Assembly: GCF_014192095.1 (NCBI RefSeq)
Contig: NZ_JACHXN010000014.1
Coordinates: 85,231-149,230, forward strand
From: Phyllobacterium trifolii
GTDB lineage: Bacteria; Pseudomonadota; Alphaproteobacteria; Rhizobiales; Rhizobiaceae
Length of the DNA stretch: 64,000 nucleotides
Direction: 5' to 3'
Below the pieces are notes generated by a model, which was not told where the DNA came from, searched no databases, and saw only the letters and a program-made list of their open reading frames with translations. Shown here in pieces: positions 1 to 7,905 of the stretch (position 1 is its first letter; each line of letters starts with the position of its first letter). The translations under genes were made by a program, and so were the position numbers.

Positions 1-1
1 G

Positions 2-385
2 ATTCACGATCGCCCGGATCGGCCCTGGACCCTTGGCGACCTCGGACACAGCGTGGGGCTTGGTCGTTCGGCGTTTTCGGCTCGCTTCACCAAGCTTGTT
101 GGCGAGTCCATGTACCGTTATTTGATCGCACGCCGAATGTCGGAGGCTGCGTTTCTACTCGAAACAAGTGACGAGGGGATTGCACGGATTGCGACCCGTG
201 TCGGCTACGAGACCGCGACTGCGTTTTCCAAGCTCTTTCATCGACATCATGGCCTATCGCCTGGCCGTTACAGAGCAGTTCTCCGGTCTGACGGTGGCCG
301 AAGGCAAGGGATGTACTCGAAGGAGAACTCCCCGATTGACCTCAGCCAAGCTAATATCCATGAAGTTTTGCCATCATCGGCGTAA
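2..385 (+). CDS. AraC-family transcriptional regulator, C-terminal part (cut by window edge)
   Basis: Open from the first bases of the window, so the N-terminal domain lies outside. The visible 127 residues carry both helix-turn-helix units of an AraC DNA-binding domain. The first is around the GLGRSAFSARF segment; the second is in IARIATRVGYETATAFSKLF, followed by the family-typical G-L-S-P-G-R-Y-R. The GTG at 53 would split the first HTH, so it is not the real start. Such proteins are cytoplasmic one-component regulators. The target cannot be inferred because the sensor domain and upstream neighbour are missing. The last 35 or so residues after the HTH are not typical of the family and may be a divergent tail. 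Confidence 0.85.
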   Translation: MHDRPDRPWTLGDLGHSVGLGRSAFSARFTKLVGESMYRYLIARRMSEAAFLLETSDEGIARIATRVGYETATAFSKLFHRHHGLSPGRYRAVLRSDGGRRQGMYSKENSPIDLSQANIHEVLPSSA

Positions 386-590
386 AGTCGAATAGTGCCC
401 GTATTGATCAATGTGCTGGCAACCGTCGCAGGGCTGGCGATCAAGAAGACTGCCTCCACGTACGCCTTGGCCGCCCCCGCCCTGCATGAGACCGTTATTG
501 ACCAGCGTGGAGCCGTCGGCGACCTGCGCGCCAATTCCTCCTTACGGGCAGTTGCCCAATTGTCGTCACAACGCCAGGCGAGCCTTGGGT

Positions 591-722
591 ATGGCTCTCG
601 GAATAGCTCTTGGTATTGGCATCGGCGCAATGCTTGGAAATGCGATGTTTGACAGCATCTCGATGGGGATTGTTGTCGGCACCGCAATAGGTGCCGCGGT
701 GGGGCACACGGTGTCCAGATGA
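591..722 (+). CDS. Possible small glycine-zipper membrane peptide
   Basis: A 43-residue frame that is almost all Ala, Gly, Ile, Leu, Val and Met with GxxxG-like spacing (MALGIALGIGIGAMLG, then VVGTAIGAAVG). It would form one or two packed membrane helices. The frame is open further upstream to 411, but those residues are Pro/Arg-rich and look non-coding. There is no strong ribosome-binding site before the ATG at 591. It may instead be the remnant of a longer glycine-zipper protein. Function unknown. Confidence 0.3.
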   Translation: MALGIALGIGIGAMLGNAMFDSISMGIVVGTAIGAAVGHTVSR

Positions 723-824
723 TCACATACGGCTCACGACGATCTGATTCGTAACACGCAATATCGAACCCATGTCTATTAAGGCGCACAATTGTGCCGA
801 AGAACATCGTGGAGGAGAAATGCG

Positions 825-980
825 ATGTCGATCAAAACCATATTTGTACTGGCCGTGATGGCATTTTCAAGCTCGACGCTTGCGGGATGTCTGGACAGCA
901 GCGGCGCCGCTCAGTGGCAATCCTATCATCCCGATTGGACAGGCTCAAACGGCGTAAGCTCGGGCCACAGCAAGCACTGA
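825..980 (+). CDS. Small predicted lipoprotein
   Basis: Encodes 51 residues. The N-terminus is a lipoprotein signal (MSIK, then a hydrophobic stretch ending in the lipobox L-A-G-C near residue 22), so Cys22 would be lipidated. The mature part is only about 30 residues, rich in Ser, Gly, His and Trp, with no recognisable domain. The start is supported by a GGAGGAG ribosome-binding site at 811-817, about 7 bases upstream. A longer open frame from 792 adds Arg/Trp-rich residues that would spoil the signal. Function unknown. Confidence 0.55.
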   Translation: MSIKTIFVLAVMAFSSSTLAGCLDSSGAAQWQSYHPDWTGSNGVSSGHSKH

Positions 981-1056
981 CCGGCCAAATCATGCAGGCC
1001 GCCAACTGCCATACTGAGACAGTGCTGCCTGGTTGCAGGGTGGGTGGGACATTGCC

Positions 1057-1332
1057 CTACCCAGCCTGGGCGAACCGCGCTCTTGAACGCTCGTGTGCCT
1101 TCTCGGCCTCGACCGTGCGGTCACGTGCCGGCGCTTGCGTATTGAGGGAGGTCAGCAGCCGGTGTGCCGCATCCGAAACTTCCTTGACGGCGCGATCGAA
1201 AGCTTCGGCGTTAGCTTGCGAAGGTTTGTTGAAACCAGACAGCTTGCGCACGAATTGCAAAGCGGAAGCGTCGATCTCATCCTTGGTTGCAGGCGGGTCG
1301 AAGTTAAACAGTGTTTTTATATTGCGGCACAT
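1057..1332 (-). CDS. DUF2277 domain-containing protein
   Basis: 91 residues beginning MCRNIKTLFNFDPPAT, the hallmark opening of the DUF2277 family, followed by the conserved ALQFVRKLSGFNKPS segment and an alpha-helical rest. The length is normal for the family, which is small, cytoplasmic and of unknown function. The gene stands alone on the minus strand, divergent from the LuxR-type regulator. The roughly 260-base gap to that regulator holds no other gene. A direct repeat GGTAGTAC occurs twice there (near 1449 and 1491), meaning unknown. Confidence 0.88.
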   Translation of the reverse strand: MCRNIKTLFNFDPPATKDEIDASALQFVRKLSGFNKPSQANAEAFDRAVKEVSDAAHRLLTSLNTQAPARDRTVEAEKAHERSRARFAQAG

Positions 1333-1595
1333 AATGGTCTCCTCAATGTCGATTACTGCGACGTGGCAAGGCCACTGATGTCGTTCCTCCTGTCCGCTGG
1401 TCGAGTCTTACTCCATCATATCGGCGGCCAATGAGTTAAATCCTTCGGTAGTACGATCAGGCTCATTCCTCAGGAGCCCCTAACTAATTGGTAGTACTTT
1501 TCCAATTTTATCACGACAGGACGGGTAAAGAGATATAATATGTAAATGTGGCATTTGCATTCAAACTCTGCAGAGACGGGGAGAATGGGGGAGCA

Positions 1596-2330
1596 GTGTC
1601 CAATAATTATGAAACAAAACGCCGTCGGGTGCGTCAAGTTCCTGCCGTTATCATCATAGATCAACACACGCTTGCACGGACGACTATCGTAAGACTCCTT
1701 GCGCACGAACTTGCGGGCTGGGATTTTATCGACATGATGGGCATCGAGAACCTCGATAGCGCCATTGGTATGGATGTGCGTCTGGTTGCACTGGATGTGG
1801 CGGGAAGAAACGTCGAAAGCTCCAGCTTGCACAATGACCTTGCGGCAATATCCGAGCTCTTTCCCGAAGCTGCGATCGCACTTTTGTCCAGCACGGACGA
1901 TTCGGCGATGGCCTCACATGCGCTGGCGATGGGAGTTCGCGGGTATTTCACGACGACGCTGCCCATTGAAATAGCGATTGCCGGGATACGGCTGGTTCTT
2001 GCAGGCGGCATATTTTGTCCAAATCCGCTCGGCACGTTTGCTACCGAGATGCCAAAGAGCGACAGACCTCCCCGCGAGAACCGGACAAACGGTAATGGAC
2101 ATGCGCGTTACTTAAGCGTTGCGGACTTTACGCCCCGCGAGGCGGACGTCCTTGCGGAGTTGCAGCGTGGTCACCCGAACAAGGTGATTGCGGGAAAGCT
2201 CAATCTGTCGGGCAACACCGTGAAGATGCATCTGCAGCACATCATGCGCAAACTCAACGTTCAGAACCGGACTGAGGTGGTCGCGCGGTTAGGTCAGGCG
2301 CCATCCACGGATCATGAGTATACCGCTTAG
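1596..2330 (+). CDS. LuxR/FixJ-type response regulator with atypical receiver domain
   Basis: About 244 residues. The N-terminal half resembles a receiver domain: a beta strand VIIIDQH, a possible phospho-acceptor Asp in LVALDV, and a Ser in ALLSST. The usual second acidic residue of the first loop is missing, and the conserved Lys near the end (normally GYLxK) reads GYFTTT. Phosphorylation control is therefore doubtful. The C-terminal 65 residues are a LuxR HTH: FTPREADVLAEL, then NKVIAGKLNLSGNTVKMHL, then IMRKLNV. GTG 1596 is chosen because a purine-rich GGGGGAG lies just before it; the frame also has a GTG at 1548 without one. It sits beside the type I secretion cassette and is a plausible regulator of it, by position only. 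Confidence 0.85.
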   Translation: MSNNYETKRRRVRQVPAVIIIDQHTLARTTIVRLLAHELAGWDFIDMMGIENLDSAIGMDVRLVALDVAGRNVESSSLHNDLAAISELFPEAAIALLSSTDDSAMASHALAMGVRGYFTTTLPIEIAIAGIRLVLAGGIFCPNPLGTFATEMPKSDRPPRENRTNGNGHARYLSVADFTPREADVLAELQRGHPNKVIAGKLNLSGNTVKMHLQHIMRKLNVQNRTEVVARLGQAPSTDHEYTA

Positions 2331-2608
2331 GCATTTCCCCTCGATGGAGTATTGGCAAGCATCTCACTGAGTGTCGCTGCCGCCAGCATGGCTTCGGCCA
2401 GCAGCTTTTTGAGCTTTTGGTTCTCGTCTTCCAGGGCCTTGAGCCTCTTCACGTCAAAGCCGGCATTTCTGAGTTGCAAGGATTGCCACCGGTAGAACGT
2501 CGGCTCGCTGATGCCATGTTCGCGGCATAACTGCGCCACGCTCATTCCGCTGCGATGTGCCTTGAGAATGTCCATAACCTCATCGTCATTGAATTTTCTT
2601 TTGCTCAT
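2327..2608 (-). CDS. IS3-family OrfA transposase (remnant, no OrfB)
   Basis: 93 residues starting MSKRKFNDDEVMDIL with a helix-turn-helix (MSVAQLCREHGISEPTFYRW) and a leucine-zipper-like helix (RLKALEDENQKLKKLLAEAM). This is the standard OrfA layout of IS3/IS407-type elements. A GGAGGGAGA sequence lies about 8 bases before the ATG. The expected OrfB integrase with DDE motif is absent on both sides, since the next gene is an HlyD-type adaptor. The C-terminus after AEAML diverges from the family. No inverted repeats were recognised. It is best read as a truncated insertion sequence, unlikely to move by itself. It overlaps the LuxR gene by 4 bases at the 3' end. Confidence 0.85.
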   Translation of the reverse strand: MSKRKFNDDEVMDILKAHRSGMSVAQLCREHGISEPTFYRWQSLQLRNAGFDVKRLKALEDENQKLKKLLAEAMLAAATLSEMLANTPSRGNA

Positions 2609-2709
2609 CGCATCGTCTCCCTCCGACTGCATAAGTTCACACCTAGACGCGCGGAGCTTGATGGAATGCCGGACTGGTTTCGTCGACCATCGACTGATCA
2701 AATTCCTGC

Positions 2710-4155
2710 TCAATCCTCGCGGAACGCCCTGTTGAAACTGTCTATGAGCGGACGGACCGCATAGAAGGCCACAGTGCTTTCCCCGGTTTCGATCAAGGTC
2801 TGGGCCGGCATTCCGGGGACCAAACCAACATTCTTCATCTTTGGCAGCCGCTCATCCGTCACTCGGATCGTCGCCGCGTAGTAGGGTAGACCGGTCGCCT
2901 TGTCGACAAGGCGGTCGGCGGAAACATATTCGACGAGGCCTTTGAGAAGCGGGACCCGACGTTGATTATATGGGAGGAGGTGAACCTGTGCGGACAGCCC
3001 GGAGTGCACGAGGTTGATATCTTCAGGACGGACATGTGCGGTGATGATAAGCCGTCCTTCGCGAGGGACCAGATCGACAATGGGTTCGCCAGCGCCGATG
3101 ACACCGCCCGCCGTATGGATGCGCAGATCCATGATCACGCCATCTTCCGGGGCCTTGATTTGTGTCCTTGAGAGTTGATCATCGATCGCCCGAAGTCTTT
3201 CACTCAGCTGCATTATCTGGCTTTCCGCGTCGCGCAAACCCTGCGCCACCTCGTTCAATCGGTCGTTCTCAATTTTGACAAGGTATGCCTGACTTTCGCC
3301 TATCACCTGATAGGCTCGCGAAATCTGTGCAATCACTTCGCCGAGCTGACCATCTATGTCGGCTTTTTCGCGCCCAAGATTGAGAAGCCGGCTCTTTTTC
3401 TCGATGCCCTTTGCGACAAGCGGCGTAACAGCGGCAAGCTCCTGCCGGGCGATCTCCGCCCTTTGTGTCAGTCCAGCCTTTTGCGCCGTAAGGCCTGCGA
3501 TCTCCTGTTGTACTTGCTCCATTTTGCTCTGGGTGATTGCGATCTCGGATCGCATAACCAGCCTGCGCGTCGCGAAAATGCGCTGCTGGCCTATCAGGAT
3601 GCTATCAACTGCGGGATTCGCTGCCCTGATGGACTCGAGATCCGCGGGATAAACAACGTTACTGCTGCTTGTTCGCTCGGCAGTCAGGCGCGCATGATTT
3701 GCCTCGGCATCCCAGAGCTGCCCCTGCAAGGCGTCACGCTCGGAACGAGATTTTGTATCTTCAAGCTGAATCAGGGTCTGTCCGGCTTTGACTGCATCGC
3801 CATTCTTGACGAGAATTTGCCGGACAATACCACCTTCAAAATGCTGGATCGTTTTACGGCTCGATTCGGGTTCAACCACACCCGAGGCGATAGCAGCGCT
3901 CTTCAAAGGCGCAAAGACAGACCAGGTGCCGAAACCAACGATGAAGGTGCAAATCAAAAGGTTGCCAACCAAGGCGACCTTGCGGAGCCTTGGCATGGGG
4001 GACACTGGTGCCAAGGCTGTCGAGGTGTTTGGTGTCGGGGCATAGGTCAAAAATCGTTTTCTGATTCCTGACGTTTCGACGGCGTGCCGAATTGTGGTCA
4101 AAGCGCCTGTAAATTTCTCCGGAATGCCGAATTGAACGAGGGCCATGGCGAGCAT
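2710..4155 (-). CDS. Type I secretion periplasmic adaptor (HlyD/PrsE family)
   Basis: 481 residues. A cytoplasmic N-terminus of about 58 residues is followed by one transmembrane helix (about 60-80). Then comes a lipoyl-like half motif (GGIVRQILVKNGDAVKAGQTLIQLED), a long coiled coil (about 150-330), the second lipoyl/beta-barrel part (KAPEDGVIMDLRIHTAGGVIGAGEPIVDLVP) and the family-typical end PLIDSFNRAFRED. In this family the protein bridges an inner-membrane ABC exporter to a TolC-type outer-membrane channel. It begins 2 bases after the exporter gene, so the two are cotranscribed. No TolC gene is in the window, so a shared channel elsewhere is expected. Length is normal. Confidence 0.93.
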   Translation of the reverse strand: MLAMALVQFGIPEKFTGALTTIRHAVETSGIRKRFLTYAPTPNTSTALAPVSPMPRLRKVALVGNLLICTFIVGFGTWSVFAPLKSAAIASGVVEPESSRKTIQHFEGGIVRQILVKNGDAVKAGQTLIQLEDTKSRSERDALQGQLWDAEANHARLTAERTSSSNVVYPADLESIRAANPAVDSILIGQQRIFATRRLVMRSEIAITQSKMEQVQQEIAGLTAQKAGLTQRAEIARQELAAVTPLVAKGIEKKSRLLNLGREKADIDGQLGEVIAQISRAYQVIGESQAYLVKIENDRLNEVAQGLRDAESQIMQLSERLRAIDDQLSRTQIKAPEDGVIMDLRIHTAGGVIGAGEPIVDLVPREGRLIITAHVRPEDINLVHSGLSAQVHLLPYNQRRVPLLKGLVEYVSADRLVDKATGLPYYAATIRVTDERLPKMKNVGLVPGMPAQTLIETGESTVAFYAVRPLIDSFNRAFRED

Positions 4156-4157
4156 CC

Positions 4158-5873
4158 TTATGTCCCTGTCTGTGACGGCGGTTGAAGATAGGTGTCGTAA
4201 ATTTCGTCGCTATCTCCAAAGGCATCGACGGTCCCGTTGCGCATGATTGCAATCTTGTTGGTGACCGGCAGAATCCCCATCCGGTGGGTGATGACTACCA
4301 CCGTCATTCCCCTTGCTTTCATACGTTCGATCGCATTGAACAATACCCGCTCGCCGTCATAGTCGAGGCTCGAATTTGGATCGTCGAGCACAACCAGCGA
4401 TGGGTAGCCGTAAACCGCTCTGGCGAGACCGAGCTGCTGGCGCTGAGCCCGCAGCAGCAAGTTGCCGCCTTCGCCGACGTCGGTCTCGTAGCCTTGCGGC
4501 AGCCGCATGATCGCATCGTGCAGACCAACGAGTTTCGCCGCTTCGATTGCCTTGCCGGGACCTGAGCCATCAAGCCGACCGATCACATCCTTGATGGCGC
4601 CGCCGAAGAGCTCGATGTCCTGCGGCAGATATCCGATGTGGTGCGTTCCTCCGCAAAGACGCAAGGCCGATATGTCGACGCCGCCAAGGAGCGCGCATCC
4701 GCTCGTGGGTTGAAGGACGCCCGCGATAATGCGGCCAAGTGTCGACTTGCCCGATCCAGAAGCGCCAATCAGCGCCACGCAGTCCCCGGGGGCGAGCCGA
4801 AGCTTGACTCCGCCCAATAGTGGCCGGCCGGAAAAGGGCAATGCATAACCGACATTGTCAAGGATAAGCCCGCTAGGCTCGGGGACCGGCACCATGCGAG
4901 CATCGGTGTCCGAAGCAACAGCGATGAGCATTCTGTTGAGACGATTGAAGGCGTTGCGGGCATAGGCAAAGGAACGCCAGGCACCGATTGCGCCTTCGAC
5001 TGGAGCGAGGCCGCGGCCGAGCAAAAGGCTGGCGACGAAAATGATGCCGGGGCTGCTGTTTTCGGCCAGGACCAGCCATGTCGCAGCGCCCATCACGAGT
5101 ATTTGGGTCAAGGTGCGAATGGACTTCGAGAAACCAAGAATTATCTCGGTCCGGTGCATGGCACTATCTTGCGCTTTTCTTGCAACTTCCGCATCGCGAT
5201 AGACGATCTGCGCTGCACCATCCTGCATACCCATCGCCCGGATGACCTGGATATATTTGAGCGCTGTTGCAAACCGGGTGTAACTCCTTGCCAGCGCAAC
5301 ATTCGCATGGGTGAGTGGTTCGCGCGTGGCAAGTTCGGTAAGCAGCGCGAGCAACAGCAGTGCGATCGCGCTCAAGACGCCGATTGCTCCGAGCAAGGGG
5401 TGGACGAGGAAAAGCAGCAGCAGAAAAACTGGCGCCCAAGGCACGTCGAAAAGCAGTGCGCTTGCGGGCGAATCGAGAAATTGGCGCAGAGAGGCGAGGT
5501 CCCGGTAGCAATCGGTAGCCACACCCGTATCGGCTCTTGCCGCGTATTCGAATGATGCAGTAAGGACGCAAGGCCGCAAGCGATGGTCGAACCAGCTTCC
5601 AATGCGAGAAAGAGCTGCGCGCCGCACAATATCAAGTACGGATCCAACTATGACGGCCACCGCTATGATGAGCGTCAACATCAGCAGCGTATCGGTGCTG
5701 CGGCTCGACAAGACGCGATCATATATCTGCAGAAGATAGATGGACGGTGCGAGCAGAAAGAGGTTGTAACCGCAGCTATAGATGAAAACCAGGCCGAATG
5801 CTCCGGCACAGGCGCGAAGGGCTACGACCAGATGCGTCGGTTGACGCTGCGATTGTACGAGACTCGTTGTCAT
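4158..5873 (-). CDS. Type I secretion ABC exporter, ATPase/permease (PrtD/PrsD type), degenerate signature
   Basis: 571 residues. The N-terminal half has about six membrane helices without a C39 peptidase domain, as in PrtD/AprD-type exporters of proteins lacking a double-Gly leader. The C-terminal ATPase keeps Walker A (GASGSGKST, residues 369-377), a Q-loop (GYLPQDIELF) and the H-loop His (VVVITHR). The ABC signature LSGGQ reads L-L-R-A-Q (473-477). The residue after Walker B Asp497 is Asp498 instead of the catalytic Glu. The family-typical PNS-LD stretch follows. ATP turnover may be slow or asymmetric; this is inference. The gene lies downstream of the two glycine-rich exoprotein genes, which are its likely substrates. 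Confidence 0.93.
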   Translation of the reverse strand: MTTSLVQSQRQPTHLVVALRACAGAFGLVFIYSCGYNLFLLAPSIYLLQIYDRVLSSRSTDTLLMLTLIIAVAVIVGSVLDIVRRAALSRIGSWFDHRLRPCVLTASFEYAARADTGVATDCYRDLASLRQFLDSPASALLFDVPWAPVFLLLLFLVHPLLGAIGVLSAIALLLLALLTELATREPLTHANVALARSYTRFATALKYIQVIRAMGMQDGAAQIVYRDAEVARKAQDSAMHRTEIILGFSKSIRTLTQILVMGAATWLVLAENSSPGIIFVASLLLGRGLAPVEGAIGAWRSFAYARNAFNRLNRMLIAVASDTDARMVPVPEPSGLILDNVGYALPFSGRPLLGGVKLRLAPGDCVALIGASGSGKSTLGRIIAGVLQPTSGCALLGGVDISALRLCGGTHHIGYLPQDIELFGGAIKDVIGRLDGSGPGKAIEAAKLVGLHDAIMRLPQGYETDVGEGGNLLLRAQRQQLGLARAVYGYPSLVVLDDPNSSLDYDGERVLFNAIERMKARGMTVVVITHRMGILPVTNKIAIMRNGTVDAFGDSDEIYDTYLQPPSQTGT

Positions 5874-5925
5874 GGTCAGGTGCTCACTGAAAGGACAGCC
5901 ATCTGGTCTCGCTGTCCGGATTTAA

Positions 5926-5951
5926 GGATCGCCGGTCACAACCGGCGATCC
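5926..5951 (-). terminator. Perfect 11-bp hairpin between exoprotein and exporter genes
   Basis: GGATCGCCGGT at 5926-5936 and its exact complement at 5941-5951 enclose a CACA loop. On the minus strand it comes after the stop of the 189-residue exoprotein gene and before the exporter start. No long T-run follows, so it may act as an attenuator or a 3'-end stabiliser. A weaker stem (GGACAGC/GCTGTCC, 5893-5917) lies just beyond it. Confidence 0.55.
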
Positions 5952-5964
5952 TGGCGAATTGATT

Positions 5965-6534
5965 TTATGAGCCGAGATCGTGCTGATCGATCGTTCCGAG
6001 AACGTTGACGAAATGGTCGAGAGTATTATTGACGGTCGTGGGATCGATATGAACCGCTGTCGACTCGATGTTGCCACCTAGTGCCAGGTTGCCATTGCCG
6101 CCATTGCCGCCGACGCCGGCGAGGATAACGGCATCCTGATGGGCCATGAGCTCATTCACCTGGGTAGCCGTCGTGGCTGCAGCAACCGTTGCCGTATTGC
6201 CGCCGCTGGAGTTAGACTGGCTGCCATTGGACGATGCATCACCGCCGTCACCGCCGTCACCATTGTTGGTGATGGCAGCAATGAGACCGTGATGTGCCGA
6301 GGCATCGCCGCCATTGCCGGCGTCTTTGGCTTCCCAACTGGCTTTTTGCCAGACGTCGTCGCCATTGTACAATTTGGTATGAGCCCCCTCTACGGTTTGT
6401 GAGGCGCTGAAATATGCGCTAGGGCTGAAGCTGATATCTCCCTTGTTGTAGCCGTCACCGCCGTTACCGGCATTGGCATCGCCAGCATCGGAATGGTTTA
6501 ACTGGATCGTGTCAGACAATTGTGGAATAGGCAT
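5965..6534 (-). CDS. Glycine-rich GGDG-repeat protein, candidate type I secretion substrate
   Basis: 189 residues, very rich in Gly, Asn, Asp, Ala and Ser. Short motifs GNGGDG, GDGGDGGDA and GGNGGNG recur. There is no signal peptide. The C-terminus (NNTLDHFVNVLGTIDQHDLGS) is amphipathic and acidic, as in uncleaved C-terminal signals of type I exoproteins. A YNKGD motif at residues 29-33 recurs near the end of the HELGH protein encoded at 8307-9734. The start is secure: AAGGAG lies 7 bases before the ATG. It sits just upstream of the exporter/adaptor pair on the same strand. The composition differs sharply from housekeeping genes nearby. The Asp/Gly motifs could bind calcium but do not match the canonical RTX nonapeptide. 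Function unknown. Confidence 0.7.
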   Translation of the reverse strand: MPIPQLSDTIQLNHSDAGDANAGNGGDGYNKGDISFSPSAYFSASQTVEGAHTKLYNGDDVWQKASWEAKDAGNGGDASAHHGLIAAITNNGDGGDGGDASSNGSQSNSSGGNTATVAAATTATQVNELMAHQDAVILAGVGGNGGNGNLALGGNIESTAVHIDPTTVNNTLDHFVNVLGTIDQHDLGS

Positions 6535-6656
6535 AATCTTACTCCTTACTTAAGTTTTCCGTGTTTCTCCCACGGCCAGATACCCGCGACGTCATCGTCA
6601 GGCAGATTAACCGCCCTGAAAGAGTGCTCGCGATTTTGCTCGTGAACTAGCTGGAT

Positions 6657-6709
6657 ATTCGGGGCCGTTCGTTTGGGTGGGGTATGTATCCGGCAGATGG
6701 GTGTAATCA
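6657..6709 (-). promoter_or_regulatory. Shared upstream block, copy 1 (before the 189-residue exoprotein gene)
   Basis: On the plus strand it reads ATTCGG, nine bases, TTTGGGTGGG (6672-6681), a 13-base insert, then AGATGGGTGTAATCA (6695-6709). The same parts in the same order, without the insert, occur at 7989-8029 before the other exoprotein gene. It ends about 120 bases upstream of the start codon. The rest of the 288-base gap 6535-6822 shows no gene. Confidence 0.55.
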
Positions 6710-6822
6710 ATTGAGACAGCCCGAAATGTTACATCGGCGCGGCGCGCCGATTGGCGGTGCATCGAAATCTTCCACGACAAGCGTGGTTTCGAAGGCCGCG
6801 AGAAGTCCGGGACGAGTTTGCG

Positions 6823-7905
6823 CTAGGTGTGCAGGAACGAAAGAATATCATCCACAAGGGCGGAGTGATTATCAGCAAGGCTGCCATCGCCACCGTGGCC
6901 TCCAACGCCCCCCATTTGCAATGAGTGCTGATCGAAAAGCACATTATCGATCTGCTGGGCATCCGCTGTGCCGCCCGCGGGCACAGCAATGTTGATCGGA
7001 TGATAAACACCGACATTGAGGTCGACGAAATTGCCGTTCGAGAAACCTGAGCCACCACTGCCACCGCTGTGGTTGCCGGTGAAAATCGTATCCGAACTCA
7101 AATTGAATCCGCCGCCATCGCCGCCGATACCCGCTATCTGGATACCACCCTGATCGAAAATCGCGTTGTTGGTCTGGTGTGCCTCGGCGGAGCCGCCTGC
7201 CGCACCGACGGCGATATTGATCGGCGAAAAGATGGCAACATTCACGTCGACCATACTGCCCATGAAATAGCCGTTGCCGCCATGGCCGGCGAACATGTCA
7301 CCGGTGTAGGTATGTGTTCCGACGCCTCCGGGCGTACTGTCGAATGTCCCGTTGTGGTCTCCGCCGGAACCGCCGACACCGCCAATTTGTGTGGCGCCTT
7401 GCTGCATGACGGAATTGTTGGACTGATTGGCAAGTGCGGATGAACCGCTGCCCCATGAGATAGCAGTATTGACAGGCGCAAATACACCGACATCGGAACT
7501 CACCATGCCGCCGAAGAAGAGCCCGTTGCCACCGCTTCCGGAATTGTAACTGCCGTCTCCGCCGCCGACAACGGCATTGCCGTTTCCACCGTCTCCGCCC
7601 ATGCCAGCCATTGCTGTGGAATGCTGATTGATCAGGGCGTTATTACCCTGATGCGCTTCTACCGCGGTGTTGGGACCAGCAATGGCGGCATTGGAGGGTT
7701 GGAAGATCGCCATAGGCATGCTGCTGATAAGACCAATGGCAATGCCATCGCCACCACTGCCTGCGGAATATGCGGGACTCGGGACGACCTCGAGGGGCAA
7801 CCATGTTGGCACCAAAGCCAGGTGACCGGATGCGGAACCAGAGATCGCACTTTGGCTCACGTTCGGGTTAGGTGCTTCTTCCGACATAGGGCGAGTTTCC
7901 GGCAT
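6823..7905 (-). CDS. Glycine-rich protein with four tandem repeats, candidate type I secretion substrate
   Basis: 360 residues. After a roughly 45-residue lead come four imperfect repeats of about 75-90 residues. Each has GGxG, a hydrophobic block ending in a Pro-(Ile/Val/Ser)-Asn element (for example VNVAIFSPINIAV), an Ala-rich turn, a Gln-x-x-(Asn/Asp)-Asn element, then a GGxGGxGG stretch. The C-terminus (SALVDDILSFLHT) is short and amphipathic. There is no signal peptide. The frame is open up to 8004, but GGAGAG lies 5-6 bases before the ATG at 7905, which sets the start. The repeats suggest a beta-rich surface or extracellular protein, perhaps an adhesin or matrix protein. That is inference; no named family was recognised. 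Confidence 0.7.
   Translation of the reverse strand: MPETRPMSEEAPNPNVSQSAISGSASGHLALVPTWLPLEVVPSPAYSAGSGGDGIAIGLISSMPMAIFQPSNAAIAGPNTAVEAHQGNNALINQHSTAMAGMGGDGGNGNAVVGGGDGSYNSGSGGNGLFFGGMVSSDVGVFAPVNTAISWGSGSSALANQSNNSVMQQGATQIGGVGGSGGDHNGTFDSTPGGVGTHTYTGDMFAGHGGNGYFMGSMVDVNVAIFSPINIAVGAAGGSAEAHQTNNAIFDQGGIQIAGIGGDGGGFNLSSDTIFTGNHSGGSGGSGFSNGNFVDLNVGVYHPINIAVPAGGTADAQQIDNVLFDQHSLQMGGVGGHGGDGSLADNHSALVDDILSFLHT

Noticed and set aside
268..807. 179-residue minus-strand frame in the first kilobase
   Set aside because: Arg/Cys-rich without domain; overlaps the AraC end and the glycine-zipper frame.
3175..4071. 298-residue plus-strand frame over the HlyD-type gene
   Set aside because: Shadow of the adaptor gene, no recognisable domain.
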